A DNA stretch of 64,000 nt from Aeromonas rivipollensis. GTDB taxonomy: Bacteria > Pseudomonadota > Gammaproteobacteria > Enterobacterales > Aeromonadaceae. Under the pieces are notes generated by a model, which saw only the letters and a list, made by a program, of their open reading frames with translations, ran no database searches and was not told where the DNA came from. Of the stretch, positions 31,375-38,810 are shown one piece after another. The stretch lies in the NCBI RefSeq assembly GCF_010974825.1, contig NZ_JAAILA010000029.1, forward strand, positions 1 through 64,000. Direction: 5' to 3'. Made by a program: the position numbers and the translations under genes. The number at the start of each line of letters is the position of its first letter. The first letter of the stretch is position 1.

Positions 31375-31764
31375 ATGAATCACACCGAAAGATTGAAGAC
31401 CTGCCTGCAGCGCGTTATCTGCGATCCCGGCTTCACCCTGGCCGAGCTCGACACCTGGTTCAGCCCCGACTATTGCCAGCAGGTGAATGGCGAGACCCTC
31501 GACTACGCCGCCTTTCGCCAGCATATTGCCGCCTTGAGAGGCCATCTGGCCGAGGCCGCCATCGAGTTTGTCGCCACCCTGGAGCTGGGGCAGCGGGTAC
31601 ATTCCACCCATCTGGTTCGAGCCACCCGCCAGGATGGCGGCACCCTGGTCTGCAAGGTGAGCGGCCTCTTCACCTTTCGCGATGGCCGGCTCTGCCACAC
31701 CGAGGAGGTCACCTGCCTGCTGGCGGGGGGCAAGGAGGACGCAGACATAGGCTCAAGGCGCTGA
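31375..31764 (+). CDS. SnoaL/NTF2-like domain protein
   Basis: The 129-residue protein has the alpha+beta cone pattern of the NTF2/SnoaL-like fold: an N-terminal helix pair (LKTCLQRVICDP, LDTWFSPDYCQQVNG) followed by strands (VHSTHLVRATRQDGGTLVCK, GLFTFRDGRLCHTEEVTCLL). No catalytic residues can be assigned; role unknown. The ATG at 31375 follows CAGGAGC. It is convergent with the araC-type gene and overlaps it by 12 bp. The 129-bp gap after gntR has a GGCGCC hairpin without a T-run. Confidence 0.7.
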   Translation: MNHTERLKTCLQRVICDPGFTLAELDTWFSPDYCQQVNGETLDYAAFRQHIAALRGHLAEAAIEFVATLELGQRVHSTHLVRATRQDGGTLVCKVSGLFTFRDGRLCHTEEVTCLLAGGKEDADIGSRR

Positions 31765-32445
31765 GCCCTGGCCCTGCCCCCGCGCCAGGGCCGCCGAGAA
31801 GGCCTCGGGATCCTCATAGCCGAGGATCCCGGCAATCTCGGCAGGCGCCATTCCCTGGTGTTGCAACTGACGGGCCCGCCCCATCAGCACCCGCTCCCGC
31901 CACTGGCGGAAACTGCACCCCAGCTGCCGGGCAAAGAGGCGATTGAGGGTGCGCACCGAGGCGCCGCAGTCACGGGCCAGCGCCTCCAGCGTCACCTTGA
32001 TGGAGGGGGCCTGGCACAGCTTCTCCAGCACCCGCAGCAGGCGCGGATCCAGATCCGCTGCCAGGGGGAGCTGCCCCGCCAGCGGAGCGGCGAGTCCCAG
32101 CTCGTGGTGAAGCACCCCCAGATAGGCGTCCCGCATCTCTCCCTCCCCCAGCTCAAGCAGGCGGGCGAAGAGACCCGCCAGCATGGGGCTCACCTGCAGC
32201 TGGCTGAAAGTGGTGCATGCCGGTTGCGGGCTGTAGAGCAGCGAGAGCCGGGAGTGGCGCAACACGCGAAACTCGTGGGCCCAGCCGGCGGGGATCAGGC
32301 AGAGCTGGCCGGCCACCAGCAAGCCGCCCCCGTCATTACCTGTGATGACGCCGCCGCCCTGGTGCAGGTAGCAGTATTGGGCCTGGGGGTGGCAGTGCAG
32401 GGCGGTGAGATGCCCCAGCGGGTAGGAGTGGTGAAGAAAGCTCAT
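31753..32445 (-). CDS. AraC-family transcriptional regulator
   Basis: The 230-residue protein has an N-terminal cupin-like sensor (about 1-75, with HCHPQAQYCYLHQGGGVITG) and a C-terminal pair of helix-turn-helix motifs (about 150-225). The first is TLEALARDCGASVRTLNRLF and the second includes GMAPAEIAGILGYEDPEAFS. The effector and targets are unknown. The tail-to-tail overlap with the SnoaL-like gene hints at a functional pair but does not prove it. Confidence 0.85.
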   Translation of the reverse strand: MSFLHHSYPLGHLTALHCHPQAQYCYLHQGGGVITGNDGGGLLVAGQLCLIPAGWAHEFRVLRHSRLSLLYSPQPACTTFSQLQVSPMLAGLFARLLELGEGEMRDAYLGVLHHELGLAAPLAGQLPLAADLDPRLLRVLEKLCQAPSIKVTLEALARDCGASVRTLNRLFARQLGCSFRQWRERVLMGRARQLQHQGMAPAEIAGILGYEDPEAFSAALARGQGQGSAP

Positions 32446-32530
32446 AAGGGGCGGCAGCGTGAGGAACCGACCCCGACCTTAAGACAGCCGGCGGCTCCAT
32501 GCAAATGGCTTTCCGGCCTCCCGGGGCCGC

Positions 32531-32560
32531 AAAAACGACAGGCCACCCGAGGGTGGCCTG
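32531..32560 (-). terminator. Terminator after eda
   Basis: The inverted repeat CAGGCCACCC / GGGTGGCCTG (32539-32560) is followed on the minus strand by TCGTTTTT. It ends the gntK-edd-eda operon. Confidence 0.85.
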
Positions 32561-32585
32561 TTCAATTTATCTAAACGATGGGCGC

Positions 32586-33227
32586 TTAGCGTTTAACCAT
32601 TTCAACCGCTTCGCGGGAGAGGCGGGTCACCTCCTCCCAGTTGCCGCTCTTGACCGCATCGGCGGGCAGCATCCAGGAGCCGCCGACCGTGGCCACGCAC
32701 TTGAGCGCCAGGTAGTCGGCCACGTTTTTCGGGCCTATGCCGCCGGTGGGGCAGAATTTCACCTGGGGCAGGGGCGCGGCTATGGCGGCCAGCGCCTTGG
32801 TGCCGCCGTTGGCCTCGGCCGGGAAGAATTTCAGGTGGTCGTAGCCCGCTTCCAGCGCCTGCATCACCTCGGACGGTGTCGCCACCCCCGGGATCAGCGG
32901 TGCCGTGCTCTTGGCCGCGTGGGCCAGCAGGGCCGGAGTCATCCCCGGGGAGATGACGAAGCGGGCACCGGCGGCCACGGCGGCGTCAAACTGCGCGCAG
33001 TTGAGCACTGTACCGGCACCGACCATGGCATCCGGCATCGCCTTGGCGATCAGGGCGATGGCGTCGAGGGCCACCGGGGTGCGCAGGGTGATCTCGAACA
33101 CAGAGATGCCGCCATCCAGCAGCGCCTTGGCCATCGGCAGGGCCTGCTCCAAGTCGTTGATGACCATCACGGGTACCAGCGGAGAGGCGGCAAACACCTC
33201 GGCAGGGGTCACTTTCCAGTTCTGCAT
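32586..33227 (-). CDS. eda: KDPG/KHG aldolase
   Basis: The 213-residue product is a class I aldolase. The Schiff-base lysine sits in YDHLKFFPAEANGG, the catalytic glutamate in FEITLRTPVA, and the phosphate site in CPTGGIGPKN. It splits 2-keto-3-deoxy-6-phosphogluconate to pyruvate and glyceraldehyde-3-phosphate, ending the Entner-Doudoroff pathway. It follows edd by 9 bp. Confidence 0.97.
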   Translation of the reverse strand: MQNWKVTPAEVFAASPLVPVMVINDLEQALPMAKALLDGGISVFEITLRTPVALDAIALIAKAMPDAMVGAGTVLNCAQFDAAVAAGARFVISPGMTPALLAHAAKSTAPLIPGVATPSEVMQALEAGYDHLKFFPAEANGGTKALAAIAAPLPQVKFCPTGGIGPKNVADYLALKCVATVGGSWMLPADAVKSGNWEEVTRLSREAVEMVKR

Positions 33228-33236
33228 AACTCTTCC

Positions 33237-35033
33237 TCAGTCAAAGATGGTGGCGCCGCACTCGGCGCTCGATACCGCGCGACGCATCACGCTGAACAGT
33301 TCACGGCCCCACCCCTCTTGTTCCAGGGTGAGGTCGATGTCGGCCTGGGTGCGGCCGCTCAAATCGGTCAGGCAGTCGAGGCGGCCGCTGTCGGCGTCCA
33401 CCCGCAGCAGATCGCCATCCTGTAACAGGCCTATGGCCCCGCCGTGCAGCGCTTCCGGGGTGACGTGGATGGCGGCCGGGATCTTGCCGGAGGCGCCGGA
33501 GAGGCGACCATCGGTGACCAGGGCCACCTTGTGACCGGCCTTCTGCAGGTTGCCGAGCACCGGCATCAGCTTGTGCAGCTCCGGCATGCCGTTGGCGGCA
33601 GGGCCATTGTGGCGCACTACTATGACGGCGTCCTGATTGAGCTCACCGGCCTTGTAGGCCGCCTCCACAGCGTGCTGGGAGGAGAAGACCCGGGCTGGCG
33701 CTTCAATCACCCTGTATTCGGGGGCGACCGCCGAGACCTTGACCACGGCGCGGCCCAGGTTGCCGGAAAGCAGCTTGGTGCCGCCTGTGGCCTGGAACAC
33801 GCTGCCAGCAACGGACAGCACGCTCGGATCCGTGCTCTCCCCCACCGGCTGCCACACCAGCTTGCCATCCACCAGCGCGGGGCGGCTGAGGTAATCCTGC
33901 ATCTCGCCAAACACAGGGGTGGCATCCAGGTGGATCAGGTCCGCCTCGGCCAGACGGCGCATCAGGCCGGGCACGGCGCCCGCCTGCTCGAAGGCATTCA
34001 CGTCCGCCGGGCCGTTCGGGTACATGCGAACCAAGAGCGGCACCACGTCGGAGAGATCGCTCAAGTCATCCCAGGTCAACTCCAGGCCAGCGGCGCGGGC
34101 CAGCGCCACCATGTGGATGCTGTGGTTGGTGCTGCCGCCGGAGGCGAGCAGGGCCACCAGGCCGTTGACCAGGGCGCGCTCGTCCAGCACCTGGCTCAAG
34201 GGGCGGTAGGCCGGGGAGCCCGGGATCATGGCGCTGATGCGGCGAGCCGCCTCGCACGTCAGGGCCTGGCGCAACTCGCTGTGGGGGTGCACGAAGGCGG
34301 AGCCCGGCAGCATCAGGCCCATGGCCTCGAACACCAGCTGGTTGGTATTGGCGGTGCCATAGAAGGTGCAGGTGCCGGCCGAATGGTAGGCGCCGCACTC
34401 CATCTTCAGCAGGGCATCGCGGCCCACTTCACCGGCGGCGTACTGCTGGCGCACCTTCACCTTCTCGTCGTTGCCTATGCCGCTCGCCATGGGGCCGGCG
34501 GGCACGAAGGCGGTGGGCAGGTGCGCATGGGAGAGGGCCCCCATGATCTGGCCCGGGGCTATCTTGTCACAGATGCCGAGCAGCAGGGTGGCGTCGAAGG
34601 TGTTGTGGGAGAGGGAAACCGCGGTGGCCTGTGCGATGAGATCCCGGGAGAAGAGGGACATGTCCATCCCCGGCTGGCCCTGGGTCACGCCGTCGCACAT
34701 GGCGGGCACGCCGCCGGCGACCTGGGCGCTGTGGCCCAGCTCGGCCAGCGCACCCTTGATGATGTCCGGATAGCCCTGATAGGGCTGATGGGCGCTCAGC
34801 ATGTCGTTGTAGGCGGTGACTATGGCCACGTTGGCGCGGGTCATGTCGAGGATGCGCCCCTTGTCGTCACAGCTGGAGGCGGCCACGGCGTGGGCCAGGT
34901 TGCCACAGGAGAGGGAGGCGCGGGTCTTGCCCTGCTCGGTCTGGCGCTGGATGCGGGCCAGAAAGGCCTGACGGCGAGCGACACTGCGCTCGCGGATGCG
35001 GCGGGTCACTTCGGTGATCACGGGATGGGTCAT
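33237..35033 (-). CDS. edd: Phosphogluconate dehydratase
   Basis: The 598-residue product is an IlvD/Edd-family [4Fe-4S] dehydratase. Likely cluster cysteines lie in ASCDDKGR, GVPAMCDGVTQGQPGM and AGTCTFYG. Other family blocks are GLMLPGSAFVHPHSELRQAL and LVTDGRLSGASGKIPAAIHV. It converts 6-phosphogluconate to KDPG. The ATG at 35033 (MTHPVITEV) is the family start; a longer frame runs into gntK. E. coli Edd has 603 residues. Confidence 0.97.
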   Translation of the reverse strand: MTHPVITEVTRRIRERSVARRQAFLARIQRQTEQGKTRASLSCGNLAHAVAASSCDDKGRILDMTRANVAIVTAYNDMLSAHQPYQGYPDIIKGALAELGHSAQVAGGVPAMCDGVTQGQPGMDMSLFSRDLIAQATAVSLSHNTFDATLLLGICDKIAPGQIMGALSHAHLPTAFVPAGPMASGIGNDEKVKVRQQYAAGEVGRDALLKMECGAYHSAGTCTFYGTANTNQLVFEAMGLMLPGSAFVHPHSELRQALTCEAARRISAMIPGSPAYRPLSQVLDERALVNGLVALLASGGSTNHSIHMVALARAAGLELTWDDLSDLSDVVPLLVRMYPNGPADVNAFEQAGAVPGLMRRLAEADLIHLDATPVFGEMQDYLSRPALVDGKLVWQPVGESTDPSVLSVAGSVFQATGGTKLLSGNLGRAVVKVSAVAPEYRVIEAPARVFSSQHAVEAAYKAGELNQDAVIVVRHNGPAANGMPELHKLMPVLGNLQKAGHKVALVTDGRLSGASGKIPAAIHVTPEALHGGAIGLLQDGDLLRVDADSGRLDCLTDLSGRTQADIDLTLEQEGWGRELFSVMRRAVSSAECGATIFD

Positions 35034-35094
35034 AGGATTGTCTCCAACACGGAAATACGGACGCGATCGACAAAGGCCAGGATCGCGAAATGGC

Positions 35095-35604
35095 TCATTG
35101 CACCTGCGCCAGGGCGGTGACGGCGCGGTCAACCACCTGCTCGAAGGTGCCATCTATGTCGACGCGAAACACACCGGCCTCGCCATCCGGCCGCTCCAGG
35201 GTCTCAAACTGACTTTTTACCATGCCTTCCCGCATGAAGTGGCCCTTGCGTGCCCGCATCCGGTCGAGAATGAGGGACTGGCTGCCGTCCAGAAACAGGA
35301 AGTGCACCGATTCGTTGCCCTCGCGGATCTGGTCGCGGTACTGCTTCTTGAGGGCCGAGCAGACGATGACGCCCAGCTCGTTCTTCTGCTCCAGGCTGTA
35401 GGCCGCATCGCGGATCCGCTCCAGCCAGGGTGCCCTGTCTTCGTCGTTGAGAGGGTTGCCGCCCGCCATCTTCTGGATGTTGGCGCGGGGGTGCAGATCA
35501 TCACCGTCGATGAACTTGGCGCCCAGGGCGCTGGCCACCTTGAGGCCTATGCTGGACTTGCCACTGCCACACACACCCATCACGATAATGCTCTTGCCCG
35601 CCAT
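35095..35604 (-). CDS. gntK: Gluconokinase
   Basis: The 169-residue P-loop kinase has the Walker A GVCGSGKSS at the N-terminus and the KGHFMREGMVKSQFETLE block of GntK near the C-terminus. It makes 6-phosphogluconate from gluconate and ATP. It is the first gene of gntK-edd-eda, so kinase, dehydratase and aldolase form one path. It is divergent from the permease gene with two GntR operators in the shared region. Confidence 0.96.
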   Translation of the reverse strand: MAGKSIIVMGVCGSGKSSIGLKVASALGAKFIDGDDLHPRANIQKMAGGNPLNDEDRAPWLERIRDAAYSLEQKNELGVIVCSALKKQYRDQIREGNESVHFLFLDGSQSLILDRMRARKGHFMREGMVKSQFETLERPDGEAGVFRVDIDGTFEQVVDRAVTALAQVQ

Positions 35605-35661
35605 TATTTGACCTCTCTCTCACTTTTCAAAAAACGTTTACCTGATGGGTTCTAAGTTAGC

Positions 35662-35691
35662 ACGTTACCGGTAACATGTTACCGGTAACGT
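35662..35691. promoter_or_regulatory. Double GntR operator in gntK/permease intergenic region
   Basis: Two palindromes, ACGTTACCGGTAACAT (35662-35677) and ATGTTACCGGTAACGT (35676-35691), overlap by two bases. They fit the GntR operator and lie between the divergent gntK and permease starts, so gluconate should induce both transcripts. Confidence 0.88.
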
Positions 35692-35698
35692 TGCGCAA

Positions 35699-35714
35699 TG
35701 TGAAGTGGAGCACA
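35699..35714 (+). promoter_or_regulatory. Candidate CRP site upstream of gluconate permease
   Basis: TGTGA-AGTGGA-GCACA matches the CRP consensus TGTGA-N6-TCACA at nine of ten positions. A -10-like TAGAAC at 35735-35740 would put the site near -41, a class II activator position. Catabolite activation of the permease is inferred from this. Confidence 0.55.
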
Positions 35715-35756
35715 GAAATGTGCAGAACAACTACTAGAACCATTTGAGGACATTTT

Positions 35757-37130
35757 ATGGACGGAGCGATGAACACACCCGATGTCGCCTACCTGCTCTC
35801 GGTAGCCGCTGGCGCTATCGTCATGCTGCTGGTGCTGATCATGCGATTCAAGGTACATGCCTTCGTGGCATTGACCCTGGTCAGCATGCTGACGGCCCTG
35901 GCCACCGGGGTCACCTATGACCAGGTGATCCCCACCATGCTGACCGGTTTCGGCGGCACCCTGGCCTCGGTCGCGCTGCTGGTCGGCCTCGGTGCCATGA
36001 TAGGCAGGATCCTGGAGATGACGGGGGGCGCCAAGGTGCTTGCCGACACCCTGATCAACCGCTTCGGCTCCCACCGCGCTCCCTTCGCGCTGGGGATCGC
36101 CTCCCTGCTGTTCGGCTTCCCTATCTTCTTCGATGCCGGCCTCATCGTCATGCTGCCCATCATCTTCAGCGTGGCCAAGCAGTTCGGCGGCTCAGTCCTC
36201 AAATATGCCCTGCCCTCCGCCGGTGCCTTCGCGGTGATGCACGCCTTCCTGCCACCCCACCCGGGCCCGGTGGCCGCCAGCGAACTGCTGGGTGCCAACA
36301 TAGGGCTGCTCACCATAGTGGGTCTGCTGGTTGCGCTGCCGACCTGGTATCTGGGTGCCTATCTGTTCGGGCTCTGGTCCGGCAAGAAGTTTGAACTGCC
36401 CCTGCCCCCGAGCTTCACCGAGACCGCAGAGCGACTCTCCGACCAGGCGCCGAGCTTTGGCCAGGTGCTCTCCATCCTGCTGCTGCCGCTGGTGCTCATC
36501 TTCATGGATACCGGCCTCAACACCCTGAGCGTCATGGGGGTAATCGACAAGGGTGCCGACTGGGTGAACGTGCTGCGCATGGTCGGCAAGACCCCGGTGG
36601 CCCTGCTCATCACAGTGCTCTATGCCCTCTGGCTGTTCCGTCAGACCCAGGGCAAGGTGCAGCTCGAGAAGTTCTGCAACGACGCCCTGGCTCCCGTCTG
36701 CGCCGTCATCCTGGTGACGGGTGCCGGTGGCATGTTCGGCGGCGTGCTGCGGGCCAGCGGCATCGGCACAGCCCTGGCTGACGTGCTCTCCGACACCGGC
36801 ATGCCGGTGATCCTGGCTGCCTTCCTGGTCTCTACCGCACTGCGGGTGGCCCAGGGCTCGGCCACGGTAGCCCTGACCACCACGGCCGCCCTGATGGCGC
36901 CGACGGTCGCGGCCACGGCCGGGCTGAGCGATCTGGACCTGACCTTCATCGTCATCGCCATCGCCGGTGGGGCGACCGTGCTCTCCCACTTCAACGATTC
37001 CGGTTTCTGGCTGGTCAGCCGCTTCCTCAACATGGACGAGAAGACCACCCTCAAGACCTGGACAGTGATGGAGACACTGCTCGGTACCATCGCCTTCCTC
37101 ATCGTTGCCATGGCAAGCATCGTCTTCTAA
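35757..37130 (+). CDS. GntP-family gluconate permease
   Basis: The 457-residue protein has about 12-14 hydrophobic segments and GntP-family blocks such as HAFLPPHPGPVAASELLGAN, ALRVAQGSATVALTTTAALM and THxNDxxFW-like SHFNDSGFWLVSRFLNMDE. It is expected to be a gluconate:H+ symporter in the inner membrane. The sequence alone does not decide between GntT, GntU and GntP types. GntR operators and divergent gntK support gluconate as substrate. An ATG four codons in (35769) is an alternative start. Confidence 0.9.
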   Translation: MDGAMNTPDVAYLLSVAAGAIVMLLVLIMRFKVHAFVALTLVSMLTALATGVTYDQVIPTMLTGFGGTLASVALLVGLGAMIGRILEMTGGAKVLADTLINRFGSHRAPFALGIASLLFGFPIFFDAGLIVMLPIIFSVAKQFGGSVLKYALPSAGAFAVMHAFLPPHPGPVAASELLGANIGLLTIVGLLVALPTWYLGAYLFGLWSGKKFELPLPPSFTETAERLSDQAPSFGQVLSILLLPLVLIFMDTGLNTLSVMGVIDKGADWVNVLRMVGKTPVALLITVLYALWLFRQTQGKVQLEKFCNDALAPVCAVILVTGAGGMFGGVLRASGIGTALADVLSDTGMPVILAAFLVSTALRVAQGSATVALTTTAALMAPTVAATAGLSDLDLTFIVIAIAGGATVLSHFNDSGFWLVSRFLNMDEKTTLKTWTVMETLLGTIAFLIVAMASIVF

Positions 37131-37135
37131 CTCCC

Positions 37136-37170
37136 CCATATCGGGGCCCCGTCCGGCGGCCCCGATATGG
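37136..37170 (+). terminator. Terminator after gluconate permease
   Basis: A 13-bp perfect stem (CCATATCGGGGCC / GGCCCCGATATGG) lies right after the permease stop. The T-run is weak and comes some 15 bases later. Confidence 0.65.
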
Positions 37171-37283
37171 CGTTCCATCGACATTTTTACGGATTCTTGC
37201 TTGGGCCCATCGCCGCAGGTTGCTAGAATTGCCTATTCATCGCCCCGAGTGGAACGCTTCATCCCGTGATTTCAGGCTTCTCT

Positions 37284-38633
37284 ATGCATTCATCGGCACA
37301 TTATCGACAGTTGCTGGCACGTTTACCCCAGATCGCGGTTGCCGCAGATCAGTTCCAGGTACTCAACAGCGCCAAAGATTTCAAGAGCCGTATCCTCTCG
37401 CTCATCGCCAACGCGACCCAGCGTATCTATCTGATCGCCCTCTACCTGCAGGATGACGAGGCGGGACGGGAAATCCTCTCCGCCCTCTACGCCGCCAAGC
37501 AGCGCAACCTCGCCCTCGACATCAAGGTCTTCGTCGACTTCCACCGCGCCCAGCGCGGCCTGATCGGCAAGGGCAAACAGGGGGGCAACCACCTGATGTA
37601 TCAGGCCATGGCCGCCCGCCATGAACACCAGATCGAGATCTACGGCGTGCCGGTCAAGGGCCGCGAGCTGCTCGGCGTCCTGCACCTCAAGGGCTTCATC
37701 TTCGACGACATCCTGCTCTACTCGGGTGCCAGCCTCAACGACATCTACCTGCACCAGCAGGAGCGCTATCGCTTCGATCGCTATCACCAGATCCACAGCC
37801 AGGCGCTGACCCGCAGCATGGTCAACTACGTGGATGACGTCTTCCTCAAGAGCGAGGCCGTGCAGCGGCTGGATCGCACCGGCATCCCGGGCGCCAAGCA
37901 GCTCAAGGGGCAGATCCGCCGCTTCAAGCACAACCTGCGCACCAGCCAGTACAGATTCGAGAGCATACCGGCCAACAGCCAGGAGATCGCCATTACCCCC
38001 ATGGTGGGCCTGGGCAAGCGCGGCAACCAGCTCAACCGGATGATCCGCAACCTGGTGCGGGCCACCGAGCGGGAGATCTTCATCTGCACCCCTTACTTCA
38101 ACCCCCCCAAGGAGTTGAACAAGGACGTGGAAGCCCTGCTCAAGCGCGGCTGCAAGGTGACCATAGTGGTGGGCGACAAGACAGCCAACGACTTCTTCAT
38201 CCCGCCGGAGGAGAAATTCTCCACCATAGGCGGCCTGCCCTATCTCTACGAGACCAACCTGCGCAAGTTTGCCGAGCGCAACCAGCACCACATCGACAGC
38301 GGCCGTCTCAACCTGATGCTCTGGTGTTGCGACAAGCACTCCTATCATCTCAAGGGGATCTTCGTGGACGAGGAGTGGGCGCTGCTTACCGGCAACAACC
38401 TCAATCCCCGCGCCTGGGCCCTGGATCTGGAGAACGGCCTGCTGGTCCATGACCGCCACCACCACCTGCGCGTGCGCTTCCAGGAGGAGCGCGAGAACAT
38501 ACTGGCTCACACCCGTCGCATCAGCCACTTCGATCAGATAGAGCAGATCAAGGATTACCCCGAGCAGGTGCGCAAGCTGCTTGCCAGGATCCACAGGGTC
38601 AGGGCCCACATACTGCTCAAGCGGATCATCTAG
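37284..38633 (+). CDS. pssA: CDP-diacylglycerol--serine O-phosphatidyltransferase
   Basis: The 449-residue product is a phospholipase-D-superfamily enzyme with two HKD motifs: HLKGFIFDDILLYSGASLND (about 135) and HLKGIFVDEEWALLTGNNLN (about 355). It makes phosphatidylserine, the precursor of phosphatidylethanolamine. It is the soluble/peripheral E. coli-type Pss (451 residues), not the membrane type. The ATG at 37284 was taken; a GTG at 37266 would add six residues. Confidence 0.96.
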   Translation: MHSSAHYRQLLARLPQIAVAADQFQVLNSAKDFKSRILSLIANATQRIYLIALYLQDDEAGREILSALYAAKQRNLALDIKVFVDFHRAQRGLIGKGKQGGNHLMYQAMAARHEHQIEIYGVPVKGRELLGVLHLKGFIFDDILLYSGASLNDIYLHQQERYRFDRYHQIHSQALTRSMVNYVDDVFLKSEAVQRLDRTGIPGAKQLKGQIRRFKHNLRTSQYRFESIPANSQEIAITPMVGLGKRGNQLNRMIRNLVRATEREIFICTPYFNPPKELNKDVEALLKRGCKVTIVVGDKTANDFFIPPEEKFSTIGGLPYLYETNLRKFAERNQHHIDSGRLNLMLWCCDKHSYHLKGIFVDEEWALLTGNNLNPRAWALDLENGLLVHDRHHHLRVRFQEERENILAHTRRISHFDQIEQIKDYPEQVRKLLARIHRVRAHILLKRII

Positions 38634-38663
38634 GCCTTATCCGCCTCCCCTGTCTGCCCCTCC

Positions 38664-38691
38664 AAAGGCCTGCCGTGTTAGGCAGGCCTTT
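38664..38691 (+). terminator. Terminator after pssA
   Basis: AAAGGCCTGCC-GTGTTA-GGCAGGCCTTT forms a strong hairpin 30 bp past the pssA stop. The following T-run is short. Confidence 0.75.
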
Positions 38692-38810
38692 GTCCTAAGT
38701 GCCCTCTCACCCAGCCTGGAAGCCCTCTGCCCCTGCAACGCGGCTTGCATCGAGACAGCAACAACCCCTATCATCTGGACATATTTACAGTGTTTTCGGG
38801 CATCTAATTG

